A DNA stretch of 64,000 bases from Auanema rhodensis (taxonomy: Eukaryota; Nematoda; Chromadorea; Rhabditida; Rhabditidae), in the NCBI GenBank assembly GCA_964057225.1, contig OZ059897.1, positions 15,314,001 through 15,378,000 on the forward strand. Reading direction: 5' to 3'. Positions 1-10,170 of the stretch are shown in pieces; position 1 is the first letter of the stretch, and the number at the start of each line of letters is the position of its first letter. The position numbers and the translations under genes were made by a program. A model generated the notes under the pieces. It ran no database searches and was not told where the DNA came from. It saw only the letters and a list, made by a program, of their open reading frames with translations.

Positions 1-1349
1 AGTTTCGATACCAAGACTCAATGGAGCTACATCGACCAGGAGCACATCCTTTATTCCTTGATCTTGAATTCCGGAGAGCACAGCAGCTTGAACGGCAGCT
101 CCATAAGCGACAGCCTCATCAGGATTGATTGAACAATTGAGTTCACGACCGTTGAAGAAGTCTCGAAGAAGCTTCTGTACTCGAGGAATGCGAGTTGATC
201 CTCCAACGAGTACAATCTCGTGAATCTTGGATTTATCCAACTTGGCATCTGATAAGGCTCTTTCCACGGAATCTAAGGTTGAGCGGAACAAGTCGTTGCA
301 AAGTTCTTCGAATCGTGCTCTGGTTAGAGTAGAGCAGAAGTCGATGCCTTCATATAGGGAATCAACTTCAACAATGGCTTCAACAGAGCTCGAAAGAGTT
401 CTCTTGGCACGTTCGCAGGCAGTACGAAGTCTTCTGAGAGCTCGAGGATTCGAAGTGATGTCCTTGTTGTGTTTTCTCTTGAATTCAGCGACAAAGTGTT
501 GAAGAAGTCTCTGATCAAAGTCTTCTCCTCCAAGATGGGTGTTTCCGGAAGTTGAGAGAACTTCAAAGAGGGATCCCTCGCAAATCTGGAGAATGGAGAC
601 ATCGAAAGTTCCACCTCCGAGATCAAAGATGAGGACGTTGCGGTCTCCATCCATGCTCTTATCCAAGCCATAAGCAAGAGCAGCAGCTGTTGGTTCATTC
701 ACGATCCTGATAGCATTTAAACCAGCGATGGTAGCAGCATCCTTAGTTGCCTGACGTTGACTGTCATTGAAGTAGGCTGGAACGGTGATAACAGCATCTC
801 TCACAGAGTGTCCAAGATATGTTTCAGCAGTTTCTTTCATCTTAGTGAGGACCATGGCAGAGATTTCTTCAGGATTAAATTGGCGTTTCTCAGCCTTATA
901 TTCAACCTAAAACATAGAAATCAGTCGCGTTCATTGAAAATGAGTAAAATTGAAAAGAAAATTGGAAAGTCTGAATTTACTTACCTCTATTACTGGTTTT
1001 CCACCTTTGTTTTTAACAGCGAACGGCAAATTCTTGAGATCATCTTGGATTTGAGAATCATTGAATTGGCGACCAATCAATCGCTTTGCATCGAATACAG
1101 TACCCTGTGGATTACGGGCAGCTTGGTCCTTGGCTCCGTCACCAACTAATCGTTCAGAATCAGTGAAAGCTACATATGAGGGAGTGGTCTTATTTCCTTG
1201 ATCATTAGCTATGATTTCAACCTAAACAATCAAATTGAAATTTAAAGTTCATAAACTAAGAAAATTCAACTTACTTTTCCGTTTTGATAGACGGCTACAC
1301 AAGAATAGGTAGTCCCAAGATCAATTCCAATGGCTTTTGATGTCGACAT
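1..1349 (-). CDS. Cytosolic Hsp70, inverted copy, 3' end outside the window
   Basis: This is a cytosolic Hsp70 ATPase chaperone read leftwards. Exons are 1349-1275, 1221-985 and 906-1, which cover about residues 1-406 of a 642-residue protein. It is the mirror image of the copy starting at 3803: positions in the two copies sum to 5152. The nucleotide-binding-domain signatures are present, IDLGTTYS at the N-terminus, then [12 protein letters not shown] and VGGSTRIP. Translations of shadow frames match the direct copies exactly, so the arms look identical over about 1.6 kb. It is divergent from the plus-strand array, with a lysozyme gene lying between them. The substrate-binding domain and C-terminus lie beyond the left edge, so I cannot say whether this copy is intact. 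Confidence 0.93.
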
Positions 1350-1692
1350 TTTGGAATATCAATTGAATATAAAGAGTAAATGATAATAGTTTTGAATAGC
1401 AGTTGTAGAATGTAGATATCAGATAATTTTCTGAGATTCTGGGGTGCTGAATGATTGAACCACGGTTCTTATATATCAAAATTGGAGAATTATCGCGCTC
1501 TTTCGCGAAAGTTCTTCTGCGCTCTCTCATAAGCACACACTCTCTCGCACTTATCTAACATGACTCAGCCACAACAACAAGATGATGCTAGAAATTTCTC
1601 GGTCATTCTAGCTTATTCAAGAATCTTTTTTTTTCAAAATACTATCAAAATACATACAAACAAGTGCATTCAAAAGGAATAAAAAAATAATC
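1350..1692 (-). promoter_or_regulatory. Heat-shock promoter of the inverted Hsp70 copy
   Basis: On the minus strand this holds the same elements as the other copies: a perfect three-unit heat shock element GAAnnTTCnnGAA at 1502-1514, a TATATAA box at 1469-1475 and a GAGA-rich stretch further upstream. Upstream of the HSE-like inverted repeat (to 1612), homology continues to about 1692. That stretch matches 6645-6723 in reverse complement, so this copy shares more upstream sequence with direct copies 2-4 than with copy 1. Confidence 0.75.
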
Positions 1693-2003
1693 CGTCATAA
1701 GTCTCATAATTTCCAAAATTATTCATTTGTTTGCTTTCTTTTTACTATAGAAGTCTTAGAAAAATGGTTATTAAGTCTAAGAACTGTTGGAAATACTGGA
1801 TAAATACTTAATAGAATCAAATCAATGAAACAAATCGTAAAATTATAAAAATAGATAATATTAGAGGAAACCCGGAACCTTCATTTTCTTTATCAAATCA
1901 TTTTGTTATTAGTGTCTGATGTAACATTAGAATTTAGTTATACTTAAAAGTTCTAAGCTTTTCTAAAATATTTATTAAGATTCATTGTTTTCAGACAAAC
2001 ATT
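1693..2003. other. Intergenic region upstream of the first lysozyme gene
   Basis: This is AT-rich single-copy sequence between the inverted Hsp70 promoter and the lysozyme gene. A TGATAA GATA-type site (minus orientation) lies at 1890-1895, about 110 bp before the start codon. A TTTTCAG at 1988-1994 could be a spliced-leader acceptor. I see no gene here. Confidence 0.5.
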
Positions 2004-3058
2004 ATGCTCAAATTATTTCTTTTGTTAATATGTTCTACTTCTATTGTAAGTTTTATAATTTCTTCTCAAAAGCATTATAATTAGAGTAAAATTAAATGTT
2101 CCGGGTTTTAGTCAGCTCAAGCGCTTGCTTTTGATTTCTCTCAACCAGCAAGCATTCAACAAATTCGACAAGTGGGACAAGATTCTGGAAGTATTATTAT
2201 AAGGTTTCTTAGACGATATTTTCATTTCTTAAGATAATATTATATTTTGAAGAGCACTTGCACCAACAGGACTGTTTGATACAAATGCTTGTAACAATAT
2301 TATTCATTCAGAATTCGGTAAAAGAAAATATCAAAATCATATCATACATCATAGATCACATGACAAAATTTTTCAGCACGAGTAAAAACATCAGTTTATA
2401 TGAGTCCATCACCAAGTGCTGATGCTAAACATCAAGTCGATTTATTAAATGAAGGATTATATGGTTGTAATATGATGTATAAATCATATTGGCTTCAAGT
2501 AATAACATATATTTGGAAAGTATTTCAAATGAAAAACAATCATTCAGGTTATCAATCCACTAAGATGGAAGGATGTAGCATCAAATATTAAATTTATTAC
2601 GGAAATTATAAACGTATCTCATAATGTATATAATCTTATCGAGATATATGTGAATTTATTTAAATATCTTTAGGTTTATCGTCAAACTGTTGGTATCTTT
2701 ACAACTATTGATGATTGGAATAAGATTACCGGTGGAGCAAATATAACTGAATCATCTGGTTTATATCATCCACTTTGGTAACTATGAGAATAATTTTTAT
2801 AAAATAACAAGAATTATTGCTATTGAAGGTATAAAGGAATAACAAATGAAACGAACTTTGATGATTTCAAGAGTTTTGGAGGATGGATTGCACCTTATAT
2901 GAAACAATATCAAACAGGAGTTGTAGACGCTCAAATCGTAGGAAACAGGTTTGAAGAAATTTCAAAACATATTTTTCTCCATTTGTTATTTCAGAAATTT
3001 GTATGAGCAGAATGATTTTATTACAAATGGTCAGTTCTTCGGAGAGAAACTTCAATAA
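2004..3058 (+). CDS. GH25 LYS-family lysozyme
   Basis: This is a secreted GH25 (LYS-type) muramidase that would cleave peptidoglycan. Eight exons keep one frame: 2004-2045, 2112-2203, 2253-2317, 2377-2498, 2548-2613, 2674-2777, 2829-2948 and 2995-3058. They encode 224 residues. A hydrophobic signal peptide (MLKLFLLLICSTS) is followed directly by the first barrel strand LAFDFSQ, whose Asp is the expected catalytic position. Later come SVYMSPSPSA and the motif VINPLRW, like the INW strand of the third lysozyme here. An AATAAA lies at 3089-3094. It sits between two inverted Hsp70 copies. Family is confident from the pattern shared with the gene at 59778-60969; activity is inferred. Introns at 2318-2376 and 2614-2673 use clear TTTCAG or TTTAG acceptors. 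Confidence 0.85.
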
Positions 3059-3316
3059 TTCAAAAACATAGTACTGAGTTTTAAAAAAAATAAATTTTTT
3101 TTCTTTTTTGTTAGAAAATTTAAATATTTTCATTTAACATTATTCATAAGATACACAAAAAAATAGAGATCATTGAAAATACGACAATAAATCTGAAACA
3201 ATAAAACTTTTTTCCCAAAAATCACATATTAAGAAGTATGAATGCATGGATTGTTTAAAGTCATCACTAAATATAAGCACAAATTTATATAATCTGAAAA
3301 GAAAAGGATTATTTTA

Positions 3317-3592
3317 CTATTCCTCACAAATTTTCTCGGCATTTTCAATATACAGATCATGAGAAATTTTGCGTTGAAAAGAGGAGAAACATTTGTGAGT
3401 GTTTTGAAACATATTTTCTTTATATAACATTTTAGCGTTAATACTCGTTTTTCCAAAGTGCAAATCTCCAAAACACATCCAAGTTTTTCTATTTTTAACC
3501 ATAGCGACGGGAAAGTACAACCTTGTTTTCGAGAAGAAAGCTAGAATGACCGAGAAATTTCTAGCATCATCTTGTTGTTGTGGCTGAGTCAT
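3317..3592 (-). pseudogene. Possible truncated coding fragment cut by the Hsp70 repeat edge
   Basis: A 91-codon open frame reads leftwards. Its downstream two-thirds looks protein-like (FGDLHFGKTSINAKMLYKEN, then a KICEE end). Its upstream third lies in the Hsp70 upstream sequence, and the repeat boundary is at about 3538. This is what would be seen if an older gene had been cut by arrival of the Hsp70 unit. I do not recognise the family. Chance cannot be excluded in AT-rich DNA. Confidence 0.25.
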
Positions 3593-3802
3593 GTTAGATA
3601 AGTGCGAGAGAGTGTGTGCTTATGAGAGAGCGCAGAAGAACTTTCGCGAAAGAGCGCGATAATTCTCCAATTTTGATATATAAGAACCGTGGTTCAATCA
3701 TTCAGCACCCCAGAATCTCAGAAAATTATCTGATATCTACATTCTACAACTGCTATTCAAAACTATTATCATTTACTCTTTATATTCAATTGATATTCCA
3801 AA
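3540..3802 (+). promoter_or_regulatory. Heat-shock promoter of Hsp70 copy 1
   Basis: The region opens with a 26-bp inverted repeat (GCTAGAA...TTCTAGC, 3540-3565) that contains GAAatTTC at 3554-3561. A perfect three-unit heat shock element GAAnnTTCnnGAA follows at 3638-3650, then TATATAA at 3677-3683 and a short 5' leader to the ATG at 3803. A GAGA-rich tract lies between about 3605 and 3630. HSF-driven stress induction is the established reading of such elements. Confidence 0.8.
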
Positions 3803-5915
3803 ATGTCGACATCAAAAGCCATTGGAATTGATCTTGGGACTACCTATTCTTGTGTAGCCGTCTATCAAAACGGAAAAGTAAGTTGAATTTTCTTAGTTTA
3901 TGAACTTTAAATTTCAATTTGATTGTTTAGGTTGAAATCATAGCTAATGATCAAGGAAATAAGACCACTCCCTCATATGTAGCTTTCACTGATTCTGAAC
4001 GATTAGTTGGTGACGGAGCCAAGGACCAAGCTGCCCGTAATCCACAGGGTACTGTATTCGATGCAAAGCGATTGATTGGTCGCCAATTCAATGATTCTCA
4101 AATCCAAGATGATCTCAAGAATTTGCCGTTCGCTGTTAAAAACAAAGGTGGAAAACCAGTAATAGAGGTAAGTAAATTCAGACTTTCCAATTTTCTTTTC
4201 AATTTTACTCATTTTCAATGAACGCGACTGATTTCTATGTTTTAGGTTGAATATAAGGCTGAGAAACGCCAATTTAATCCTGAAGAAATCTCTGCCATGG
4301 TCCTCACTAAGATGAAAGAAACTGCTGAAACATATCTTGGACACTCTGTGAGAGATGCTGTTATCACCGTTCCAGCCTACTTCAATGACAGTCAACGTCA
4401 GGCAACTAAGGATGCTGCTACCATCGCTGGTTTAAATGCTATCAGGATCGTGAATGAACCAACAGCTGCTGCTCTTGCTTATGGCTTGGATAAGAGCATG
4501 GATGGAGACCGCAACGTCCTCATCTTTGATCTCGGAGGTGGAACTTTCGATGTCTCCATTCTCCAGATTTGCGAGGGATCCCTCTTTGAAGTTCTCTCAA
4601 CTTCCGGAAACACCCATCTTGGAGGAGAAGACTTTGATCAGAGACTTCTTCAACACTTTGTCGCTGAATTCAAGAGAAAACACAACAAGGACATCACTTC
4701 GAATCCTCGAGCTCTCAGAAGACTTCGTACTGCCTGCGAACGTGCCAAGAGAACTCTTTCGAGCTCTGTTGAAGCCATTGTTGAAGTTGATTCCCTATAT
4801 GAAGGCATCGACTTCTGCTCTACTCTAACCAGAGCACGATTCGAAGAACTTTGCAACGACTTGTTCCGCTCAACCTTAGATTCCGTGGAAAGAGCCTTAT
4901 CAGATGCCAAGTTGGATAAATCCAAGATTCACGAGATTGTACTCGTTGGAGGATCAACTCGCATTCCTCGAGTACAGAAGCTTCTTCGAGACTTCTTCAA
5001 CGGTCGTGAACTCAATTGTTCAATCAATCCTGATGAGGCTGTCGCTTATGGAGCTGCCGTTCAAGCTGCTGTGCTCTCCGGAATTCAAGATCAAGGAATA
5101 AAGGATGTGCTCCTGGTCGATGTAGCTCCATTGAGTCTTGGTATCGAAACTGCTGGAGGAATTATGACCAACATCATCGAACGAAACACTCGTATTCCTA
5201 CCAAATCTAGCAAGATCTTTTCAACCTATTCTGATAATCAACCTGGAGTCACTATTCAAGTATTCGAAGGAGAACGTGCTATGACTCGTGACAACCACAG
5301 TCTGGGATTGTTTGAGCTTTCTGGAATCCCTCCTGCTCCAAGAGGTGTTCCTCAGATCGAAGTAACCTTCAACGTCGATGCTAACGGAATCCTGAACGTC
5401 AGCGCTGAGGACAAGTCTACCGGAAAACGCAATCAAATCACCATCAAGAACGAGAAAGGACGTCTGAGTCAAGCTGAGATTGAACGCATGCTGAGTGATG
5501 CGAAGAAGTTTGAGCATGAAGACAACATGACCCGTAATCGTACGACCGCTCGTAACAAGTTGGAATCCTATACTTATCAAGTAAGTTAACTTATATCATA
5601 TAGTTGAATTGATCTTATATTCTTTCTTTCCAGATAACTCAAGCACTAGATGAGCATGCAAACAAGTTGTCTTCTGAGGATCGTAATCGAGCACGAGCAG
5701 CTTGTGATGACACAATCAGATGGATTGATTCTAACCAAACTGCTGAGGTTGATGAATATGAGCACAAGCAGAAGGAGTTGGAACAGATTTGCCAATCTAT
5801 CATGGCTAAGATTCATCAAGCTGGATCACAGTCTTGTGGTAACCAACAGACCAACACAGGCTTCTCACCAGGAAATCATCCATCCAGTGGACCAACAGTC
5901 GAAGAAGTCGACTAA
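3803..5915 (+). CDS. Cytosolic heat-inducible Hsp70, direct copy 1
   Basis: An ATP-driven chaperone that binds unfolded segments with J-proteins and nucleotide exchange factors in cytosol and nucleus. Exons 3803-3877, 3931-4167, 4246-5580 and 5634-5915 encode 642 residues, the usual family length. The nucleotide-binding domain spans about 1-385, with [20 protein letters not shown] and VGGSTRIP. The substrate-binding domain follows, then a lid and a short tail ending GPTVEEVD. The EEVD is the cytosolic co-chaperone docking signal. The tail has no GGMP repeats, which fits a stress-inducible rather than constitutive member. AATAAA lies at 6090-6095. Upstream sequence beyond 3540 differs from the other direct copies. 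Likely orthology is to the nematode inducible hsp-70 group, but I assign no symbol. Confidence 0.96.
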
Positions 5916-6385
5916 GTTTTAATGATTTACCTCGTTAGTCCTGTAAATATTTGCTTTTACCATGACGTTCCATTACTATACGGGTGTTTTAACTTATGTG
6001 TTTCCGTTGTATAGTATAGAATAACTTTATTAGTTTGAATTGTTAGTTTATATATGTATATTACTATGTTGTATATATAGTTGTTTTATAATAAATGTAT
6101 TTTTATTAAATTTTTAAATATTTAAGAAACACAACCGTTTTCTCCAAATAACATTTTCAAAATGAAACTTTTTTCTTTTTTTTCAAAATTTTATGTTAAT
6201 TTTTCATTTCTTTTTCATTATTTACGTCACTTGTCACGTAAATAACTAATTTACAATTCGATTTATCAATAATGAAAATCGATATTCTTTGCTTATTTTG
6301 TTTTGTGAACAATTTAAAATAATCTTTATTTTCATGGCCATGATACAAAATATAGTAAGTTAAGTAAGAATATTGTGAGTCCAAT

Positions 6386-6604
6386 TTATAATACGTGGAC
6401 TTTGCCTAATGCTTCCTCTAATGTGGTAATTTCGCCTATAATGATTACAACTTAAAATGAGTTTTGAAATGTAGAAAAACTCACTCTTGATCTCACGAGC
6501 CAGTCTCTGAATCTCAGAAACCTTATCCAACACCTCAACACGTTGAGTGTAAGCGTTATAACGAACTTGGAAAGGGCGTGGAATAGTAGAAGCCCAAGCC
6601 CTGT
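6386..6604 (-). pseudogene. Phenylalanine hydroxylase 3' fragment in array unit 1
   Basis: This copies the last two exons of the intact gene (6600-6485 and 6435-6386, matching 16152-16037 and 15987-15938), including [12 protein letters not shown] and the C-terminal tail. It stops right after the CTGT that is the splice acceptor of the real gene on the minus strand. Beyond that, 6605 onward resembles the start of the preceding exon, but the two are fused out of frame. No catalytic residue is present, so this is a passenger fragment. Confidence 0.85.
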
Positions 6605-6723
6605 GGCTCAAATGGCTCAACTCTTGGCCGAAAATATTAATAAATATTATTTTTTATTCCTTTTGAATGCCTTTATTTGTATGTATTTTGATAGTATTTT
6701 GAAAAAAAAAGATTCTTGAATAA
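6605..6723. repeat. Array junction segment of mixed origin
   Basis: Bases 6605-6660 resemble 16330-16385 (start of an upstream phenylalanine hydroxylase exon and its intron), but with several differences such as CTCTTGGCCG for CTACTGGCTG. Bases 6645-6723 match in reverse complement the flank upstream of the inverted Hsp70 copy (1613-1692). It repeats at 9789-9907 and 12973-13091. Confidence 0.75.
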
Positions 6724-6986
6724 GCTAGAATGACCGAGAAATTTCTAGCATCATCTTGTTGTTGTGGCTGAGTCATGTTAGATAAGTGCGAGAGAGTGTG
6801 TGCTTATGAGAGAGCGCAGAAGAACTTTCGCGAAAGAGCGCGATAATTCTCCAATTTTGATATATAAGAACCGTGGTTCAATCATTCAGCACCCCAGAAT
6901 CTCAGAAAATTATCTGATATCTACATTCTACAACTGCTATTCAAAACTATTATCATTTACTCTTTATATTCAATTGATATTCCAAA
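6724..6986 (+). promoter_or_regulatory. Heat-shock promoter of Hsp70 copy 2
   Basis: Same elements as copy 1: HSE-like inverted repeat 6724-6749, perfect heat shock element 6822-6834, TATATAA 6861-6867. The sequence upstream of 6724 is the array junction segment rather than the flank seen at copy 1. Confidence 0.8.
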
Positions 6987-9099
6987 ATGTCGACATCAAA
7001 AGCCATTGGAATTGATCTTGGGACTACCTATTCTTGTGTAGCCGTCTATCAAAACGGAAAAGTAAGTTGAATTTTCTTAGTTTATGAACTTTAAATTTCA
7101 ATTTGATTGTTTAGGTTGAAATCATAGCTAATGATCAAGGAAATAAGACCACTCCCTCATATGTAGCTTTCACTGATTCTGAACGATTAGTTGGTGACGG
7201 AGCCAAGGACCAAGCTGCCCGTAATCCACAGGGTACTGTATTCGATGCAAAGCGATTGATTGGTCGCCAATTCAATGATTCTCAAATCCAAGATGATCTC
7301 AAGAATTTGCCGTTCGCTGTTAAAAACAAAGGTGGAAAACCAGTAATAGAGGTAAGTAAATTCAGACTTTCCAATTTTCTTTTCAATTTTACTCATTTTC
7401 AATGAACGCGACTGATTTCTATGTTTTAGGTTGAATATAAGGCTGAGAAACGCCAATTTAATCCTGAAGAAATCTCTGCCATGGTCCTCACTAAGATGAA
7501 AGAAACTGCTGAAACATATCTTGGACACTCTGTGAGAGATGCTGTTATCACCGTTCCAGCCTACTTCAATGACAGTCAACGTCAGGCAACTAAGGATGCT
7601 GCTACCATCGCTGGTTTAAATGCTATCAGGATCGTGAATGAACCAACAGCTGCTGCTCTTGCTTATGGCTTGGATAAGAGCATGGATGGAGACCGCAACG
7701 TCCTCATCTTTGATCTCGGAGGTGGAACTTTCGATGTCTCCATTCTCCAGATTTGCGAGGGATCCCTCTTTGAAGTTCTCTCAACTTCCGGAAACACCCA
7801 TCTTGGAGGAGAAGACTTTGATCAGAGACTTCTTCAACACTTTGTCGCTGAATTCAAGAGAAAACACAACAAGGACATCACTTCGAATCCTCGAGCTCTC
7901 AGAAGACTTCGTACTGCCTGCGAACGTGCCAAGAGAACTCTTTCGAGCTCTGTTGAAGCCATTGTTGAAGTTGATTCCCTATATGAAGGCATCGACTTCT
8001 GCTCTACTCTAACCAGAGCACGATTCGAAGAACTTTGCAACGACTTGTTCCGCTCAACCTTAGATTCCGTGGAAAGAGCCTTATCAGATGCCAAGTTGGA
8101 TAAATCCAAGATTCACGAGATTGTACTCGTTGGAGGATCAACTCGCATTCCTCGAGTACAGAAGCTTCTTCGAGACTTCTTCAACGGTCGTGAACTCAAT
8201 TGTTCAATCAATCCTGATGAGGCTGTCGCTTATGGAGCTGCCGTTCAAGCTGCTGTGCTCTCCGGAATTCAAGATCAAGGAATAAAGGATGTGCTCCTGG
8301 TCGATGTAGCTCCATTGAGTCTTGGTATCGAAACTGCTGGAGGAATTATGACCAACATCATCGAACGAAACACTCGTATTCCTACCAAATCTAGCAAGAT
8401 CTTTTCAACCTATTCTGATAATCAACCTGGAGTCACTATTCAAGTATTCGAAGGAGAACGTGCTATGACTCGTGACAACCACAGTCTGGGATTGTTTGAG
8501 CTTTCTGGAATCCCTCCTGCTCCAAGAGGTGTTCCTCAGATCGAAGTAACCTTCAACGTCGATGCTAACGGAATCCTGAACGTCAGCGCTGAGGACAAGT
8601 CTACCGGAAAACGCAATCAAATCACCATCAAGAACGAGAAAGGACGTCTGAGTCAAGCTGAGATTGAACGCATGCTGAGTGATGCGAAGAAGTTTGAGCA
8701 TGAAGACAACATGACCCGTAATCGTACGACCGCTCGTAACAAGTTGGAATCCTATACTTATCAAGTAAGTTAACTTATATCATATAGTTGAATTGATCTT
8801 ATATTCTTTCTTTCCAGATAACTCAAGCACTAGATGAGCATGCAAACAAGTTGTCTTCTGAGGATCGTAATCGAGCACGAGCAGCTTGTGATGACACAAT
8901 CAGATGGATTGATTCTAACCAAACTGCTGAGGTTGATGAATATGAGCACAAGCAGAAGGAGTTGGAACAGATTTGCCAATCTATCATGGCTAAGATTCAT
9001 CAAGCTGGATCACAGTCTTGTGGTAACCAACAGACCAACACAGGCTTCTCACCAGGAAATCATCCATCCAGTGGACCAACAGTCGAAGAAGTCGACTAA
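6987..9099 (+). CDS. Cytosolic heat-inducible Hsp70, direct copy 2
   Basis: Exons 6987-7061, 7115-7351, 7430-8764 and 8818-9099 give the same 642-residue EEVD protein as copy 1, with no visible amino-acid change. The four-exon structure and intron lengths (53, 78 and 53 bp) are retained. So this is a DNA-level duplicate, not a retrocopy. It is expected to be heat induced from its own promoter. Confidence 0.96.
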
Positions 9100-9569
9100 G
9101 TTTTAATGATTTACCTCGTTAGTCCTGTAAATATTTGCTTTTACCATGACGTTCCATTACTATACGGGTGTTTTAACTTATGTGTTTCCGTTGTATAGTA
9201 TAGAATAACTTTATTAGTTTGAATTGTTAGTTTATATATGTATATTACTATGTTGTATATATAGTTGTTTTATAATAAATGTATTTTTATTAAATTTTTA
9301 AATATTTAAGAAACACAACCGTTTTCTCCAAATAACATTTTCAAAATGAAACTTTTTTCTTTTTTTTCAAAATTTTATGTTAATTTTTCATTTCTTTTTC
9401 ATTATTTACGTCACTTGTCACGTAAATAACTAATTTACAATTCGATTTATCAATAATGAAAATCGATATTCTTTGCTTATTTTGTTTTGTGAACAATTTA
9501 AAATAATCTTTATTTTCATGGCCATGATACAAAATATAGTAAGTTAAGTAAGAATATTGTGAGTCCAAT

Positions 9570-9788
9570 TTATAATACGTGGACTTTGCCTAATGCTTCC
9601 TCTAATGTGGTAATTTCGCCTATAATGATTACAACTTAAAATGAGTTTTGAAATGTAGAAAAACTCACTCTTGATCTCACGAGCCAGTCTCTGAATCTCA
9701 GAAACCTTATCCAACACCTCAACACGTTGAGTGTAAGCGTTATAACGAACTTGGAAAGGGCGTGGAATAGTAGAAGCCCAAGCCCTGT
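9570..9788 (-). pseudogene. Phenylalanine hydroxylase 3' fragment in array unit 2
   Basis: Exact positional repeat (+3184) of the fragment at 6386-6604: two terminal exons (9784-9669 and 9619-9570) without the catalytic domain, joined out of frame to a piece of the preceding exon. Confidence 0.85.
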
Positions 9789-9907
9789 GGCTCAAATGGC
9801 TCAACTCTTGGCCGAAAATATTAATAAATATTATTTTTTATTCCTTTTGAATGCCTTTATTTGTATGTATTTTGATAGTATTTTGAAAAAAAAAGATTCT
9901 TGAATAA

Positions 9908-10170
9908 GCTAGAATGACCGAGAAATTTCTAGCATCATCTTGTTGTTGTGGCTGAGTCATGTTAGATAAGTGCGAGAGAGTGTGTGCTTATGAGAGAGCG
10001 CAGAAGAACTTTCGCGAAAGAGCGCGATAATTCTCCAATTTTGATATATAAGAACCGTGGTTCAATCATTCAGCACCCCAGAATCTCAGAAAATTATCTG
10101 ATATCTACATTCTACAACTGCTATTCAAAACTATTATCATTTACTCTTTATATTCAATTGATATTCCAAA
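9908..10170 (+). promoter_or_regulatory. Heat-shock promoter of Hsp70 copy 3
   Basis: HSE-like inverted repeat 9908-9933, perfect heat shock element 10006-10018, TATATAA 10045-10051. Confidence 0.8.

Noticed and set aside
3616-3831. A 71-codon frame over the Hsp70 promoter and first codons, present in every copy
   Set aside because: It covers the HSE, TATA box and leader in a frame different from the chaperone; a shadow of the repeat.
6360-6620. An 86-codon minus-strand frame combining hydroxylase sequence with a new N-terminus, repeated at 9544 and 12728
   Set aside because: It is created by the junction of the array and reads an intron as coding; the real content is two exons of a truncated gene.
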